From the NCBI RefSeq assembly GCF_036227325.1, contig NZ_CP109467.1:7750001-7814000 (forward strand): 64,000 nucleotides of DNA, in the 5' to 3' direction. The position numbers were made by a program, and so were the translations under genes. Under the pieces are notes generated by a model. That model had not been told where the DNA came from and searched no databases. It saw nothing but the letters and a program-made list of their open reading frames with translations. Each line of letters begins with the position of its first letter. The stretch's first letter is position 1. Shown here piece after piece: positions 26,078 through 35,131 of the stretch. Source of the DNA: Streptomyces sp. NBC_01465 (GTDB taxonomy: Bacteria; Actinomycetota; Actinomycetes; Streptomycetales; Streptomycetaceae).

Positions 26078-27073
26078 ATGAATGCCTCGGCCCAGGTGTC
26101 CACCACCACGCGCGCAGCCGCGATCTCCGCGATCGGGCTGCGCAAGTCCTACGGCGACAAGGTCGTGCTCGACGGCATCGATCTGCGTATCCCGGAAGGC
26201 ACGGTGTTCGCTCTCCTCGGTCCGAACGGTGCCGGGAAGACGACCGCTGTGAAGATTCTTTCCACGCTGATCTCCGCCGACGGCGGGGAGGCGCACGTTG
26301 GTGGTCATGATCTGGTCGCGAAGGCGCAGTCGGTGCGGTCGGTGATCGGTGTGACCGGTCAGTTCTCCGCTGTCGACGGTCTGATCACCGGTGAGGAGAA
26401 CATGCTCCTCATGGCCGACCTGCACCACCTCTCCAAGGCTGAGGGGCGCAGGGTCACGGCTGAACTCCTGGAGCGTTTCGATCTGGTGGAGGCGGCGAAG
26501 AAGCCGGCCTCGACGTATTCGGGCGGGATGAAGCGCCGGCTGGACATCGCGATGACGCTGGTCGGGAGCCCGCGGATCATTTTCCTCGACGAGCCGACGA
26601 CCGGTCTCGACCCGCGGTCGCGTCACACGATGTGGGGGATCATCCGTGAGCTGGTCACGGGCGGTGTGACTGTTTTCCTGACCACCCAGTACTTGGACGA
26701 GGCGGATGAACTCGCCGACCGTATCGCGGTGTTGAGTGACGGGAAGATCGCCGCGGAAGGCACCGCGGAGGAGCTCAAGCGTCTGGTCCCCGGCGGGCAC
26801 GTACGGCTGCGCTTCACCGACCCCGGCGCCTACCAGGCTGCGGCTCTGGCGCTCGGTGAGGCCTCCGGTGACGACGAAGCGCTGACCCTTCAGGTCCCGA
26901 GCAACGGCAGTCAGCGTGATCTGCGTTCGATCCTCGACCGGCTGGATGTCGCCGGCATCGAAGCCGACGAACTGACCGTCCACACCCCCGACCTCGACGA
27001 CGTCTTCTTCGCCCTCACCGGCGACAACACCGTCCCCAGCCAGACCACTCCGTCCAAGGAGACAGTCCGATGA
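26078..27073 (+). CDS. DrrA-type ABC exporter ATPase
   Basis: A 331-residue ABC ATPase of the daunorubicin-resistance (DrrA) group. Walker A is GPNGAGKTTAVK, the signature is YSGGMKRRLD, Walker B is IIFLDEPTTGLD, and the H-loop region is VFLTTQYLDEADELADR, typical of DrrA. A C-terminal extension of about 90 residues follows, ending in TPDLDDVFFALTG, the GEDDVF-like regulatory tail of this group. The ATG at 26078 has a GAAAGG ribosome binding site. The stop overlaps the permease start. It probably exports a drug-like or self-made lipophilic compound, under control of the RHH protein. Confidence 0.92.
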   Translation: MNASAQVSTTTRAAAISAIGLRKSYGDKVVLDGIDLRIPEGTVFALLGPNGAGKTTAVKILSTLISADGGEAHVGGHDLVAKAQSVRSVIGVTGQFSAVDGLITGEENMLLMADLHHLSKAEGRRVTAELLERFDLVEAAKKPASTYSGGMKRRLDIAMTLVGSPRIIFLDEPTTGLDPRSRHTMWGIIRELVTGGVTVFLTTQYLDEADELADRIAVLSDGKIAAEGTAEELKRLVPGGHVRLRFTDPGAYQAAALALGEASGDDEALTLQVPSNGSQRDLRSILDRLDVAGIEADELTVHTPDLDDVFFALTGDNTVPSQTTPSKETVR

Positions 27074-27846
27074 GCTCCCTCTCCCTTGTTGTGCGCGACT
27101 CGAACACGATGCTGCGCCGCAATCTGCTGCATGCGCGCCGCTATCCGTCGCTGACGCTGAACCTGCTGCTCACTCCGGTGATGCTGCTCCTGCTGTTCGT
27201 CTACATCTTCGGTGACACGATGAGCGGCGGTGCGGGCCGCTCCGCCTACATCGCCTACCTGGTGCCGGGCATCCTGCTGATGACGATCGGCTCGACCACG
27301 GTCGGCACCGCCGTCTCGGTCTCCACCGACATGAACGAGGGCATCATCGCCCGTTTCCGCACCATGGCCATCCACCGTGGTTCGGTGCTGATCGGGCATG
27401 TGATCGGCAGTGTGTTGCAGGCCATCATCAGCGTGGTCCTGGTCGGTGCGGTCGGTGTCGCGATGGGCTTCCGCTCCACCGACGCCAGCGTGCTGGAGTG
27501 GCTGGCGGCCTTCGGCCTGCTCGCCCTCTTCGCCCTGGCGTTCACGTGGATCGCCGTCGGGATGGGCCTGGGCAGCCCGAATGCGGAGGCGGCCAGCAAC
27601 AGTGCGATGCCGCTGATCCTGCTGCCGCTGATCTCCAGCGCCTTCGTGCCGCTGCACTCGATGCCGGGCTGGTTCCAGCCGATCGCCGAGTACCAGCCCT
27701 TCACCCCGGCCATCGAGACCCTGCGCGGACTGCTCCTGGGCACCGAGATCGGCAACAACTGGTGGATCGCGCTGGTCTGGTGCGTGGGCCTGACCGTCCT
27801 GGGCTACCGCTGGTCGCAGTCCCAGTTCAACAACGACGCCAAGTAA
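27070..27846 (+). CDS. DrrB-type ABC exporter permease
   Basis: A 258-residue ABC-2 type permease with six hydrophobic segments. It begins with RDSNTMLRRNLLHARRYP, the cytoplasmic stretch typical of DrrB-like proteins before the first helix, and contains the ABC-2 wording AYLVPGILLMTIGSTTVGTA and FVPLHSMPGWFQPIAEYQPFTPAIE. It overlaps the ATPase gene by 4 bp (ATGA), and the two form one exporter. A 40-bp palindromic terminator ends the operon. Confidence 0.92.
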   Translation: MSSLSLVVRDSNTMLRRNLLHARRYPSLTLNLLLTPVMLLLLFVYIFGDTMSGGAGRSAYIAYLVPGILLMTIGSTTVGTAVSVSTDMNEGIIARFRTMAIHRGSVLIGHVIGSVLQAIISVVLVGAVGVAMGFRSTDASVLEWLAAFGLLALFALAFTWIAVGMGLGSPNAEAASNSAMPLILLPLISSAFVPLHSMPGWFQPIAEYQPFTPAIETLRGLLLGTEIGNNWWIALVWCVGLTVLGYRWSQSQFNNDAK

Positions 27847-27859
27847 CCATCAGGACAGC

Positions 27860-27899
27860 AGCGGTGCGCAGACCTCCGGCCGGAGGTCTGCGCACCGCT
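27860..27899. terminator. 40-bp perfect palindrome, bidirectional terminator
   Basis: The two 20-bp arms (27860-27879 and 27880-27899) are perfectly complementary. It lies between the convergent exporter and PfkB kinase genes, 14 bp after the first stop and 3 bp from the second, so it probably ends both transcripts. Confidence 0.85.
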
Positions 27900-27902
27900 T
27901 TG

Positions 27903-28811
27903 TCAGTTCTGACCGGCGAGGAGCTCGTCCGCGCCGATGAGGGCGGTGGAGCCCGGTGCCGTACAGGCGAAGGCGCCGGAGACCGCGCCCAGCCGGGCGC
28001 ACTCCAGAGCGTCCCGTCCGGCCAGCCTGCCGTACAGGAAGCCGCTGACGTAGGCGTCGCCCGCGCCGTTGGAGTCCACCACGGGGGCGGGCGGCACGGT
28101 CGCCGGAACGTGGACCGGTGCCGGTCCGCCGTTCCGAATGAGGACGTACGAGCCGTCCGCCCCCGCCGTGGCGACGACGACCTCGGCGCGGCCCTCGCGG
28201 ATGATCTCGGCCATCACGGCCCCGGTGCGGTCGCCTGCGCCGGCCGCGCTGAAGAAGACGACGTCGGAGCGGAGGGCGAACTCCCTGTGGTGGTCGGCCA
28301 GTCCGTCCCAGTCGTGCAGATCCGTGGAGGAGGGGACGCCGAGGGCCTCGATGTCGTCGTACAGATGGCGTGCGAAATCCATGATGGAGAGATGTACATG
28401 GCGGGTGCGCCGCAGTAGCGGGAGGTAGTGGTCCCGCGGCATGCGGAGGTCCGCCGGGTCGCGGCCGTCGTAGAAGGACATGCGGCGGCCGGTCGCGTCC
28501 ACCAGATTGACCGCGCGCCGGGTGCCCGCGGCCGAGATCAGCGGGGCGAACTCCACGTTCCCCTTGGCCAGCCGCTCGCGCACCTGGGCGCCGATCCAGT
28601 CGTCCCCGATGTAGTCGGCCAGCGCAGAGCGCAGGCCGAGTGCGCGGGTACCCAGGGCCACATTGCCGCCGGTGTGGCCGGGCCACTCCTCGATGGGGCC
28701 GACATGGACCGAGTCGGCGAGCGGAACGGGCAGGGCGTCGACACGGACGACCGTGTCCACTCCGCTGCCGCCGACCACCAAGACGTCGTACTCCGTGTGC
28801 TGTTGAACCAC
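27903..28811 (-). CDS. PfkB-family carbohydrate kinase
   Basis: A 302-residue ribokinase-like sugar kinase. The N-terminal GGSGVDTVVRVDALP and HTGGNVALGTRALG correspond to the sugar-binding signature. The ATP and anion-hole motif DSNGAGDAYVSGF is at residues 246-258, with catalytic Asp252. The GTG at 28811 follows GAGGCGG; an upstream ATG at 28901 would reach into the divergent gene's promoter. The sugar or nucleoside substrate cannot be assigned. It is monocistronic and divergent from the SIMPL-domain gene. Confidence 0.88.
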   Translation of the reverse strand: MVQQHTEYDVLVVGGSGVDTVVRVDALPVPLADSVHVGPIEEWPGHTGGNVALGTRALGLRSALADYIGDDWIGAQVRERLAKGNVEFAPLISAAGTRRAVNLVDATGRRMSFYDGRDPADLRMPRDHYLPLLRRTRHVHLSIMDFARHLYDDIEALGVPSSTDLHDWDGLADHHREFALRSDVVFFSAAGAGDRTGAVMAEIIREGRAEVVVATAGADGSYVLIRNGGPAPVHVPATVPPAPVVDSNGAGDAYVSGFLYGRLAGRDALECARLGAVSGAFACTAPGSTALIGADELLAGQN

Positions 28812-28906
28812 GATTCCGCCTCTCTGTTCCCGCCGTGTCCCAGTATCCCCGGTGCCCGGAAGTGATGGGATGTGCCCCGACCCTCCTGCGGAAGGAAACA
28901 TTCCAG

Positions 28907-29659
28907 ATGTCTGTACGCACCTCGTCGGCCGTCGCCAAGTCGCTGGCCGCGGCCGTTCTCACCGGTGGCCTCCTGACGGCCGGTGTCACCCCGGCGGCTG
29001 CCGTCGTCTCCGTGGCGCCCGCCGCCGACCCGGCACCCGCGACCGTCACCGTGACCGGGGAGGGGTCCGCGTCGACCGCCCCCGACATGGCCGTCCTCAC
29101 CGCCGGGGTCGAGGTCACCGAACCGACGGCCAAGGAGGCCCTTGCCGCCCAGTCCGCCGCCTCCGCCGAGCTGCTCGCCGCGCTGCGGAAGCAGGGGATC
29201 GCCGACCGCGACGTGCAGACGGAGAGCCTCTCGCTGAACGCCGTCTACCAGCAGGACACGGCGGGCGGCCAGGCCAAGCTGACCGGATACCAGGCGGGGC
29301 AGGCCTTCTCCGTCAAGATCCGTGACATCCGCAAGGTCGGCGCGGTGATCCAGGCGGCGATGGACGCGACGGGCGACGCGGGCCGCGTCAACGGAGTCGC
29401 TTTCGACGTGGCCGACCCGGCAGCCCTGCAGACCGCAGCGCGCAAGGCCGCCGCGCACGACGCCCACGACAAGGCCGCACAGCACGCGAAGCTCGCCGGG
29501 CGCAGGCTCGGCCGGCTGGTGTCGCTGACCGAGGGGGAGAGCGGTCGGCCGCGTCCGGTGGCCATGCCGGCGGTCGCGTACGACAAGGAGAGCGTGCCGG
29601 TCGCGCCGGGCGAGATCGAGGACCAGATCCAGGTCACTGCGGTGTACGAGCTGAACTGA
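28907..29659 (+). CDS. Secreted SIMPL-domain (DUF541) protein
   Basis: A 250-residue protein with an N-terminal signal peptide (VRTSSAVAKSLAAAVLTGGLLTAGVTPAAA) and cleavage near residue 33. The rest is a SIMPL/DUF541 domain: VTVTGEGSASTAPDMAVLTAGV at the start, the central QTESLSLNAVYQQD and VNGVAFDVADP, and a final QIQVTAVYELN. The family is widespread and periplasmic or secreted; its biochemical role is poorly defined. The ATG at 28907 has a GGAAGG ribosome binding site. It is convergent with a TetR gene, 12 bp away. Confidence 0.85.
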   Translation: MSVRTSSAVAKSLAAAVLTGGLLTAGVTPAAAVVSVAPAADPAPATVTVTGEGSASTAPDMAVLTAGVEVTEPTAKEALAAQSAASAELLAALRKQGIADRDVQTESLSLNAVYQQDTAGGQAKLTGYQAGQAFSVKIRDIRKVGAVIQAAMDATGDAGRVNGVAFDVADPAALQTAARKAAAHDAHDKAAQHAKLAGRRLGRLVSLTEGESGRPRPVAMPAVAYDKESVPVAPGEIEDQIQVTAVYELN

Positions 29660-29671
29660 CGGCGCCCGGGA

Positions 29672-30292
29672 TCAGCGCGCCGAGTCGGCCAACTCCGCGC
29701 GCTCCAGGCCCAGTTCGCGGGCGAGCGCCTCGTCGGTCCACTCCAGCATCGTGGCCTTGGTGAGGGCTCCCGCGTACGACGTCATCTGTACGGCGAGCCC
29801 GTCGAGCAGCGCGGTCAGCCGCCACGCCGCCGCCGACGGGTCCGCGCACACGAACTCGCCCGCAGCCGCCCCCTCGGCGATCACCTCGGCCAGCGCCGCC
29901 TTCCACTGCTGGTCGAGTTCGCGAGTCACCGAGCGCAGGGCCGGTTCGCGCAGGGAGGCCGCCCAGCCCTCGATCCACAGCCGCCAGCCCTTGGCCTGGC
30001 CGGTCGGTGCGTACCAGCGGACGGCGGCGCGCAGCCTGCGGACCGCGCTCGTACGGCGGCCGAGCAGCTTGCGCAGATGTGCGAGGTCGCCTTCGGCGGC
30101 ATACGTGAAGGCCGCCGCGACGAGGTTCTCCTTGGTGGAGTAGTGGTAGAGCACCAGTGCGTTGCTCACGCCCAGGGCGGAGGCGACATCGGCGATGCGT
30201 ACCGCGGCGACCCCCCGGGACTGGATCTGCTCGACGGCGGCGCGCAACAACTCCTCGCGCCTCTCCTCCACGCTCAACCGGACTCTGGCCAC
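29672..30292 (-). CDS. TetR-family regulator
   Basis: A 206-residue TetR protein. The helix-turn-helix is IADVASALGVSNALVLYHYSTKENL at residues ~33-57, and the C-terminal domain resembles the BetI/TetR_C_6 type. It starts 22 bp after the stop of the upstream amino-acid dehydrogenase gene on the same strand, so the two are probably one operon. A TetR-type inverted repeat in front of the dehydrogenase (31529-31546) is a candidate target, giving an autoregulated two-gene operon. The inducer is unknown. Confidence 0.88.
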   Translation of the reverse strand: MARVRLSVEERREELLRAAVEQIQSRGVAAVRIADVASALGVSNALVLYHYSTKENLVAAAFTYAAEGDLAHLRKLLGRRTSAVRRLRAAVRWYAPTGQAKGWRLWIEGWAASLREPALRSVTRELDQQWKAALAEVIAEGAAAGEFVCADPSAAAWRLTALLDGLAVQMTSYAGALTKATMLEWTDEALARELGLERAELADSAR

Positions 30293-30314
30293 GCGGCAAC
30301 CCTAGTCCCCGCCG

Positions 30315-31502
30315 TCAGTACCAGCCGAACCGGTCCGCGATCACCGGCAGCCGGTCCGCGACGATCGCGTGGGCAGCGGCCCGGGGTGTTGTGCCGTCCG
30401 CCTCGGCGCGTGCCAGCATCTGGTCGATCAGCGTGCGCATGGAGCGGCGCGTGTACGCGAACGCCTCCTCCGCGTCGGCGCCGATGTCACCGAAGAGGGT
30501 CCACCACCACCAGGCGTTCGTACCCGAGTTGACGACCACATCGGGCAGTACGGTGATCCCGCGCGCGGCCAGGAGCTCCTCCGCCTCCGCGAGGACCGGC
30601 ATGTTCGCCGCCTCGACGATCCAACGGGCCGTGATCTGCGCCTGGTTGGCCTCGGTGACGGCGTACGAGACCGCGGCCGGCACCAGCACCTCGGCATCCG
30701 CCGACAGCCAGGCGTCGCCCGGCAGCTCGCGGTCGCCCTCCCGCAGGACGGAGCGGTCCACGGCCCCGTACCCGTCGCGCGCGGCGAGCAGCGCCTCGAC
30801 GTCGAGACCGGCCGGGTTCGCGATCGTGCCCCTGATGTCGGCCACGGCGACGATCCGCAGACCGGCGCGGGCGAGGAAGCGCGCGGTCGCCCCGCCCATC
30901 GTGCCGAGCCCCTGCACCGAGACGCGCGTCCCCTCGTGACCGACACCCGCCCGGTCCAGGGCGGCCAGCACCGACTCGGCGACACCGCAGCCGCCCACCA
31001 GCTCGTCGAGACCGATGCCGTCCACCTCCACGGCGAAGGCCGCCGCGAGGCGCTCGCGTGCCTCCGCCTCGTTGTCGAGGAGCGGGTACACGGCCTGGAT
31101 CGAGGAGACGAGCCCGGCCTCGGCCGCCGCCTTGTCCACGATGTCCTGGGTCAGCCCGAGATCCTCGCCGGTGGTCCAGAAGCGCTCGATGTACGGGCGC
31201 ATCGCGCGCAGATAGCGGACCAGGATGCCGTACGCGGCCGGGTCCTGCGGGTCGCAGTCGATGCCGCCCTTCGCGCCGCCGAGCGGGATGTAGCGAACCG
31301 ATGAGTCTGCAGCGTTGTAGTGCAGGGCCTCCTTCATCGTCATGCCGCGTGCCAGGCCCGCGACCTCCTCCAGGGTGCAGCCGGGGCGCATCCGCAGGCC
31401 GCCGCTGGAGACGCCGCGCACCAGGCGGTCGACGACCAGGTGGCCCCGGCGACCGGTGACATGGTCGGTCCAGGTCAGGGAGATGAGGGGGGCGGCGGTC
31501 AT
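30315..31502 (-). CDS. Glu/Leu/Phe/Val-family amino acid dehydrogenase
   Basis: A 395-residue NAD(P)-dependent amino acid dehydrogenase. The active-site glycine-lysine segment is YIPLGGAKGGIDCDP, the Rossmann motif is VQGLGTMGGATARFLARAG, and a dimerisation segment TGRRGHLVVDRLVRGVSSGGLRM opens the protein. It catalyses reversible oxidative deamination of an amino acid to its 2-oxo acid. Whether it is valine/leucine or glutamate type is not decidable from motifs. It is transcribed together with a TetR gene and is divergent from an MBL hydrolase. Confidence 0.88.
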   Translation of the reverse strand: MTAAPLISLTWTDHVTGRRGHLVVDRLVRGVSSGGLRMRPGCTLEEVAGLARGMTMKEALHYNAADSSVRYIPLGGAKGGIDCDPQDPAAYGILVRYLRAMRPYIERFWTTGEDLGLTQDIVDKAAAEAGLVSSIQAVYPLLDNEAEARERLAAAFAVEVDGIGLDELVGGCGVAESVLAALDRAGVGHEGTRVSVQGLGTMGGATARFLARAGLRIVAVADIRGTIANPAGLDVEALLAARDGYGAVDRSVLREGDRELPGDAWLSADAEVLVPAAVSYAVTEANQAQITARWIVEAANMPVLAEAEELLAARGITVLPDVVVNSGTNAWWWWTLFGDIGADAEEAFAYTRRSMRTLIDQMLARAEADGTTPRAAAHAIVADRLPVIADRFGWY

Positions 31503-31528
31503 GAGGCGGACTCCTCGGGGACGGATTA

Positions 31529-31546
31529 ACTGAACCGTCGGTCAGT
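31529..31546. promoter_or_regulatory. TetR-type inverted repeat before the dehydrogenase gene
   Basis: ACTGA-n8-TCAGT spans 31529-31546, 27 bp upstream of the dehydrogenase start codon. Spacing and symmetry fit a TetR dimer site. The TetR gene at 29672 is the nearest candidate binder. Confidence 0.55.
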
Positions 31547-31688
31547 ATCTGAAGGCTGTGCACCCCTGTCAATGCGCCTTTGTGCTGAACAGATGATCAG
31601 TAGCTGGGGGTGTCCCGTAACCGGAGCGTTCCTCCCCTGTCGTACCGGCCGCACATAATGGAGCGGACATCGAACACCAGGAGGTCAC

Positions 31689-32870
31689 GTGTCCGGCTCC
31701 CGATCCCTTCGCTCCAGCCTCCGTGCAGCGCGGCCGGACGCCTTCGGCGCGGACCCCGCGGGAGAGCGGATGGCGAGGATCCGCCGCTCGCCCAACTTCG
31801 CGGACGGGGTCTTCCAGAACCCGCTCGGGGCCCGTACCAGGCCGACGGGCTCGATGGTCGAGTTCGCGAAGGTGTACTTCCGCAAGGAGGAGCGCGTCCT
31901 CAGGACCCCCTCCGGCACCATTCCCGTACACCCCACGACCTTCGCGGACCTCGCGAAGGAACCGGCCTCGGGGCTGCGGCTCACCTGGATGGGGCATTCG
32001 AGCGTTCTCGCCGAGATCGACGGCCGGAGGGTCCTTTTCGACCCGGTCTGGGGCGAGCGCTGCTCACCTTTCGCCTTCGCCGGGCCCAAGCGGCTGCACC
32101 CGGTCCCGCTGCCGCTCGCCGCGCTCGGCCCGGTGGACGTCGTCGTGATCTCCCACGACCACTACGACCACCTCGACCTGCCCACCATCAAGGCCCTCGC
32201 CGGTACGGACACGGTCTTCGCCGTCCCGCTCGGCGTCGGCGCGCACCTGGAGCACTGGGGCGTCTCCCCGGACCGGCTGCACGAGCTGGACTGGAACGAG
32301 ACCGCCAAGGTCAACGGCATCAGCCTCACCGCGACACCCGCCCGGCACTTCTGCGGGCGCGGACTGCGCAACCAGCAGCACACGCTCTGGGCGTCCTGGG
32401 CCGTCGCGGGGCCCGAACACCGGATCTACCACAGCGGTGACACGGGGTACTTCCCCGGCTTCAAGGACATCGGAGCCGGGCACGGCCCGTTCGACGCGAC
32501 GATGATCCAGATCGGCGCGTACAGCGAGTACTGGCCGGACATCCACATGACCCCTGCCGAGGGAGTCCAGGCGCATCGTGACCTGCAGGGTGGCAGCCCG
32601 CACGGGGTGTTGCTGCCGATTCACTGGGGGACGTTCAATCTGGCTCCGCATGCGTGGGCGGAGCCGGGGGAGTGGACGAGGGATGCTGCCGAGGAGGTCG
32701 GGCAGGCGGCAGCGTTTCCCCGGCCTGGGGAGCCGTTCGAGCCGGCCGGGAAGCTTCCTGTGGATGCGTGGTGGCGGGCGGTGTCCTCACCCGTCGCGCA
32801 TCCATGGCGGCGGCCTGCTGGGGCGGAGGTCGAGCTCGCCGAGCGGTCAACGACCCACTGCAGCTGGTGA
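31689..32870 (+). CDS. MBL-fold hydrolase (NAPE-PLD/UlaG-like)
   Basis: A 393-residue metallo-beta-lactamase fold protein. The zinc motif HDHYDH is at residues 156-161, preceded by LTWMGHSSVLAEIDGRRVLFDPVW. Later metal ligands are in ATPARHFCGRG, YHSGDTGYFPGF and PIHWGTF. This wording is shared with the group that includes N-acyl-phosphatidylethanolamine phospholipase D, so a phosphodiester lipid substrate is possible but unproven. There is no signal peptide. The GTG at 31689 follows AGGAGGTCAC. The 3' end overlaps the convergent TolB-like gene by 24 bp. Confidence 0.88.
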   Translation: MSGSRSLRSSLRAARPDAFGADPAGERMARIRRSPNFADGVFQNPLGARTRPTGSMVEFAKVYFRKEERVLRTPSGTIPVHPTTFADLAKEPASGLRLTWMGHSSVLAEIDGRRVLFDPVWGERCSPFAFAGPKRLHPVPLPLAALGPVDVVVISHDHYDHLDLPTIKALAGTDTVFAVPLGVGAHLEHWGVSPDRLHELDWNETAKVNGISLTATPARHFCGRGLRNQQHTLWASWAVAGPEHRIYHSGDTGYFPGFKDIGAGHGPFDATMIQIGAYSEYWPDIHMTPAEGVQAHRDLQGGSPHGVLLPIHWGTFNLAPHAWAEPGEWTRDAAEEVGQAAAFPRPGEPFEPAGKLPVDAWWRAVSSPVAHPWRRPAGAEVELAERSTTHCSW

Positions 32871-33836
32871 GCTGGCATTGTGGATGAGGAGGCGCGGTGC
32901 GCCGCCGCCGTCCGCCGGCACCGACCATACGTCCCAGCCGCCCCCATGGCGCGGCAGGCCGTACATCACCGTGTGGTCGTCCAGCCAGGCCGCCTGGTCG
33001 TCCACGCTGTGCTCCTCCGCCAGGGGGGTCTCCTTCATCGTGGTCAGGTCCAGGGCGTAGAGACGCCATGGTCTGTTGGCGCTGGCGTTGACCCTCTTCT
33101 TGAACACGATGTGAGTGTTGTCCGGTGAGAGGGACGGGCATTCGGCGTTGGTGCGCAGGGTGCGGGCCGTCCACTTCCGGTAGTCGCCCTTGATCAGGTA
33201 GGTGCGGCCGCCCGTGCGTGCCGTGGCGTAGAACGTGTTGTCGTCCGCGGCGAAGGTGACGCCCCAGAAGTTCAAGTCAGCTGCGCGGTACGGCCTTCCG
33301 TCCAGCGTCAGCGGGATCTGCTCGATGTTGGGGATCACGTGCCCGGTCCTGGTGTCGAGGATCGAGGTCCGGGTCGAGAAGTCGTCCCTGAGGTAGGAGT
33401 CGCCCTGGACGAAGGTCGTCCAGGAGAGCATGTTCCCGCTGGCCGAGACCCTTGCCCTGTTGGGGAAGCCCTCCGTCTTGACCTGGCGTTTCTGGTGCAG
33501 GTCACTGTCGAGCACCATGACGTGCGTGGAGGGCACCGGGCCCCTGCGCTGCATGCAGAGTCCTGTGCCGTGGGCTGCGTAGAGCCGGTCGCACAGCATC
33601 TTGCCGCTGGTCCGGGGAGTGGTGGGGCGGGCCAGGGGGACCGAGGCGATCCTGCCGAACGAGGCGCCCGGTTCGGTGTTGCGGAAGAGGATCTGCCCTG
33701 CCGCGTCCAGTCGTACGACTCCGCTCACGCCGTCGGCGCCGCTGTGGTCGCGGGACCTCAGCGCGTATCCCGTGACTGTGGTCGCGGCGAGCAGGGCCGT
33801 CGTCAACAGAATGAGAAGACGAGTCCTGGCATTCAT
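32847..33836 (-). CDS. Membrane-anchored TolB-like beta-propeller protein
   Basis: A 329-residue protein with an N-terminal hydrophobic signal or anchor (MNARTRLLILLTTALLAATTVTGYAL). The rest is made of beta-propeller blades of the TolB/WD40-like kind: ECPSLSPDNTHIVFKKRVN, PWRLYALDLTTMKETPLAEE, DDQAAWLDDHTVMYGLP and GGWDVWSVPADGGGAPRLLI. The true start is the ATG at 33836, which overlaps the stop of the upstream MFS gene (ATGA). The pair suggests a surface protein working with the transporter. The function is unknown. Confidence 0.82.
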   Translation of the reverse strand: MNARTRLLILLTTALLAATTVTGYALRSRDHSGADGVSGVVRLDAAGQILFRNTEPGASFGRIASVPLARPTTPRTSGKMLCDRLYAAHGTGLCMQRRGPVPSTHVMVLDSDLHQKRQVKTEGFPNRARVSASGNMLSWTTFVQGDSYLRDDFSTRTSILDTRTGHVIPNIEQIPLTLDGRPYRAADLNFWGVTFAADDNTFYATARTGGRTYLIKGDYRKWTARTLRTNAECPSLSPDNTHIVFKKRVNASANRPWRLYALDLTTMKETPLAEEHSVDDQAAWLDDHTVMYGLPRHGGGWDVWSVPADGGGAPRLLIHNASSPAAVGR

Positions 33837-35110
33837 GCCACGTTCTCCTTGCGCAGAGGGAGGATCAGCAGCGCCGCCGCGATCGCGGCCGTCAGTACGG
33901 CGAGGGCGACCGCGAGTGCCGTGTGCAGGCCCCATACCGACCAGGCGGCGCCGAACAGCATCGAGGACGCCAGCGTTGCCAGGGACTGGGCCGTCTGGAT
34001 CAGTGACATTCCGGCGGCGCGGAGGTGTTCGGGCACCATCGGCCCGATCGCGGCCATCAGGACCCCGTCGGTGGCCGCGTAGAACAAGCCGTGGAGGACG
34101 AGCGTGGTGATCACCAGACCGGCTCCGCCGACCGGGCCGAACAGGGAGAGATAGGCGAGGAGCAGTGCACCGTATCCGGCGACAAAGACTCTCAATCTGC
34201 CGATACGGTCTGCCAGTTGGCCCAGTGGCATCGCCGTCAGGAGGTATACGCCCGTGGTGCCCAGCGGCAGCAGCGGGAAGTACTCCTCCGAGATGTCCAG
34301 GCGCTGCTGGATCAGGAGATAGACGAACGAGTCGCTCAGCGTCACCGCGCCAAGGAGCAGTACGCCGATCCCCACCCTCCGGAATCCTGGCCGGAGGAGG
34401 AGCTTGAGCATCTCGCGTACGGTCGCCCGCTGTTGCGGCTGTTCCAGGGGCCGGCGCCGGTCTCGTACGAACAGGCCCAGGATCACCAGCGCGAATACCG
34501 CGATGCAGAAGCTGGCCACGAAGACCGTGTCGTACCTGCCGGGTGTGGCAAGGAGCAATCCGAAGGCGACCAGCGGTCCGAGGAACGCGCCCGTGGTGTC
34601 CAGCGCCCTGTGCGCGCCGAAGGAACGGCCCAGTGTCCCAGGTGTGCTGCTCAGTGAGATCAGGGCGTCGCGCGGGCCGGTGCGCAGGCCCTTGCCCGTA
34701 CGGTCGGCCGCGATCACCGCGCCCAGCGCCGGTACGGAGGAGCCTGCCGCGAGCAGGCCCAGTTTGCAGAGCGCCGACAGTGCGTAGCCGCTGCCCGCCA
34801 CCAGTTTGCGGCGCTGCCAGCGGTCCGCGGCGTGGCCTCCGGCTACCCGCACCAGGGCGGTGACCCCGAAGTACATGCCGTTGAGTGCACCGAACTGCAG
34901 GGGGTTCAGGCCGAGTGTGAAGATGACGTACATCGGCAGCACCGCAGTGATCATCTCGGAGGAGATGTCCGTGACCAGGCTGACGGATCCGAGCGCGAGG
35001 ACGTTGGAGTCCACTCCTGCCCACGCGCGGCGCCGGTCGCGGGTGGTGGGGGCGGGAGGGGGCGTGGGGGATCCGGGAGGGGCCGTCGCCCGGGTCGATG
35101 AGACGTACAT
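33833..35110 (-). CDS. MFS transporter
   Basis: A 425-residue major facilitator with about 12 hydrophobic segments. The MFS loop motif appears as RVAGGHAADRWQRRKLVAGSG after helix 2. The N-terminus is a Pro-rich cytoplasmic tail, and the first helices read LGSVSLVTDISSEMITAVLPMYV, the pattern of a drug or sugar-phosphate exporter group often annotated as multidrug or YfkF-like. The substrate is unknown. It overlaps the TolB-like gene by 4 bp, so the two form an operon. A strong terminator separates it from the chitosanase gene upstream. Confidence 0.85.
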   Translation of the reverse strand: MYVSSTRATAPPGSPTPPPAPTTRDRRRAWAGVDSNVLALGSVSLVTDISSEMITAVLPMYVIFTLGLNPLQFGALNGMYFGVTALVRVAGGHAADRWQRRKLVAGSGYALSALCKLGLLAAGSSVPALGAVIAADRTGKGLRTGPRDALISLSSTPGTLGRSFGAHRALDTTGAFLGPLVAFGLLLATPGRYDTVFVASFCIAVFALVILGLFVRDRRRPLEQPQQRATVREMLKLLLRPGFRRVGIGVLLLGAVTLSDSFVYLLIQQRLDISEEYFPLLPLGTTGVYLLTAMPLGQLADRIGRLRVFVAGYGALLLAYLSLFGPVGGAGLVITTLVLHGLFYAATDGVLMAAIGPMVPEHLRAAGMSLIQTAQSLATLASSMLFGAAWSVWGLHTALAVALAVLTAAIAAALLILPLRKENVA

Positions 35111-35131
35111 GACTGTCCTGTCTTGGGGCGG

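Noticed and set aside
25675..26145. 156-codon minus ORF in the operator-rich gap before the exporter
   Set aside because: It overlaps the phased operators and the exporter start, has no ribosome binding site or motif, and its codon positions lack the coding GC pattern.
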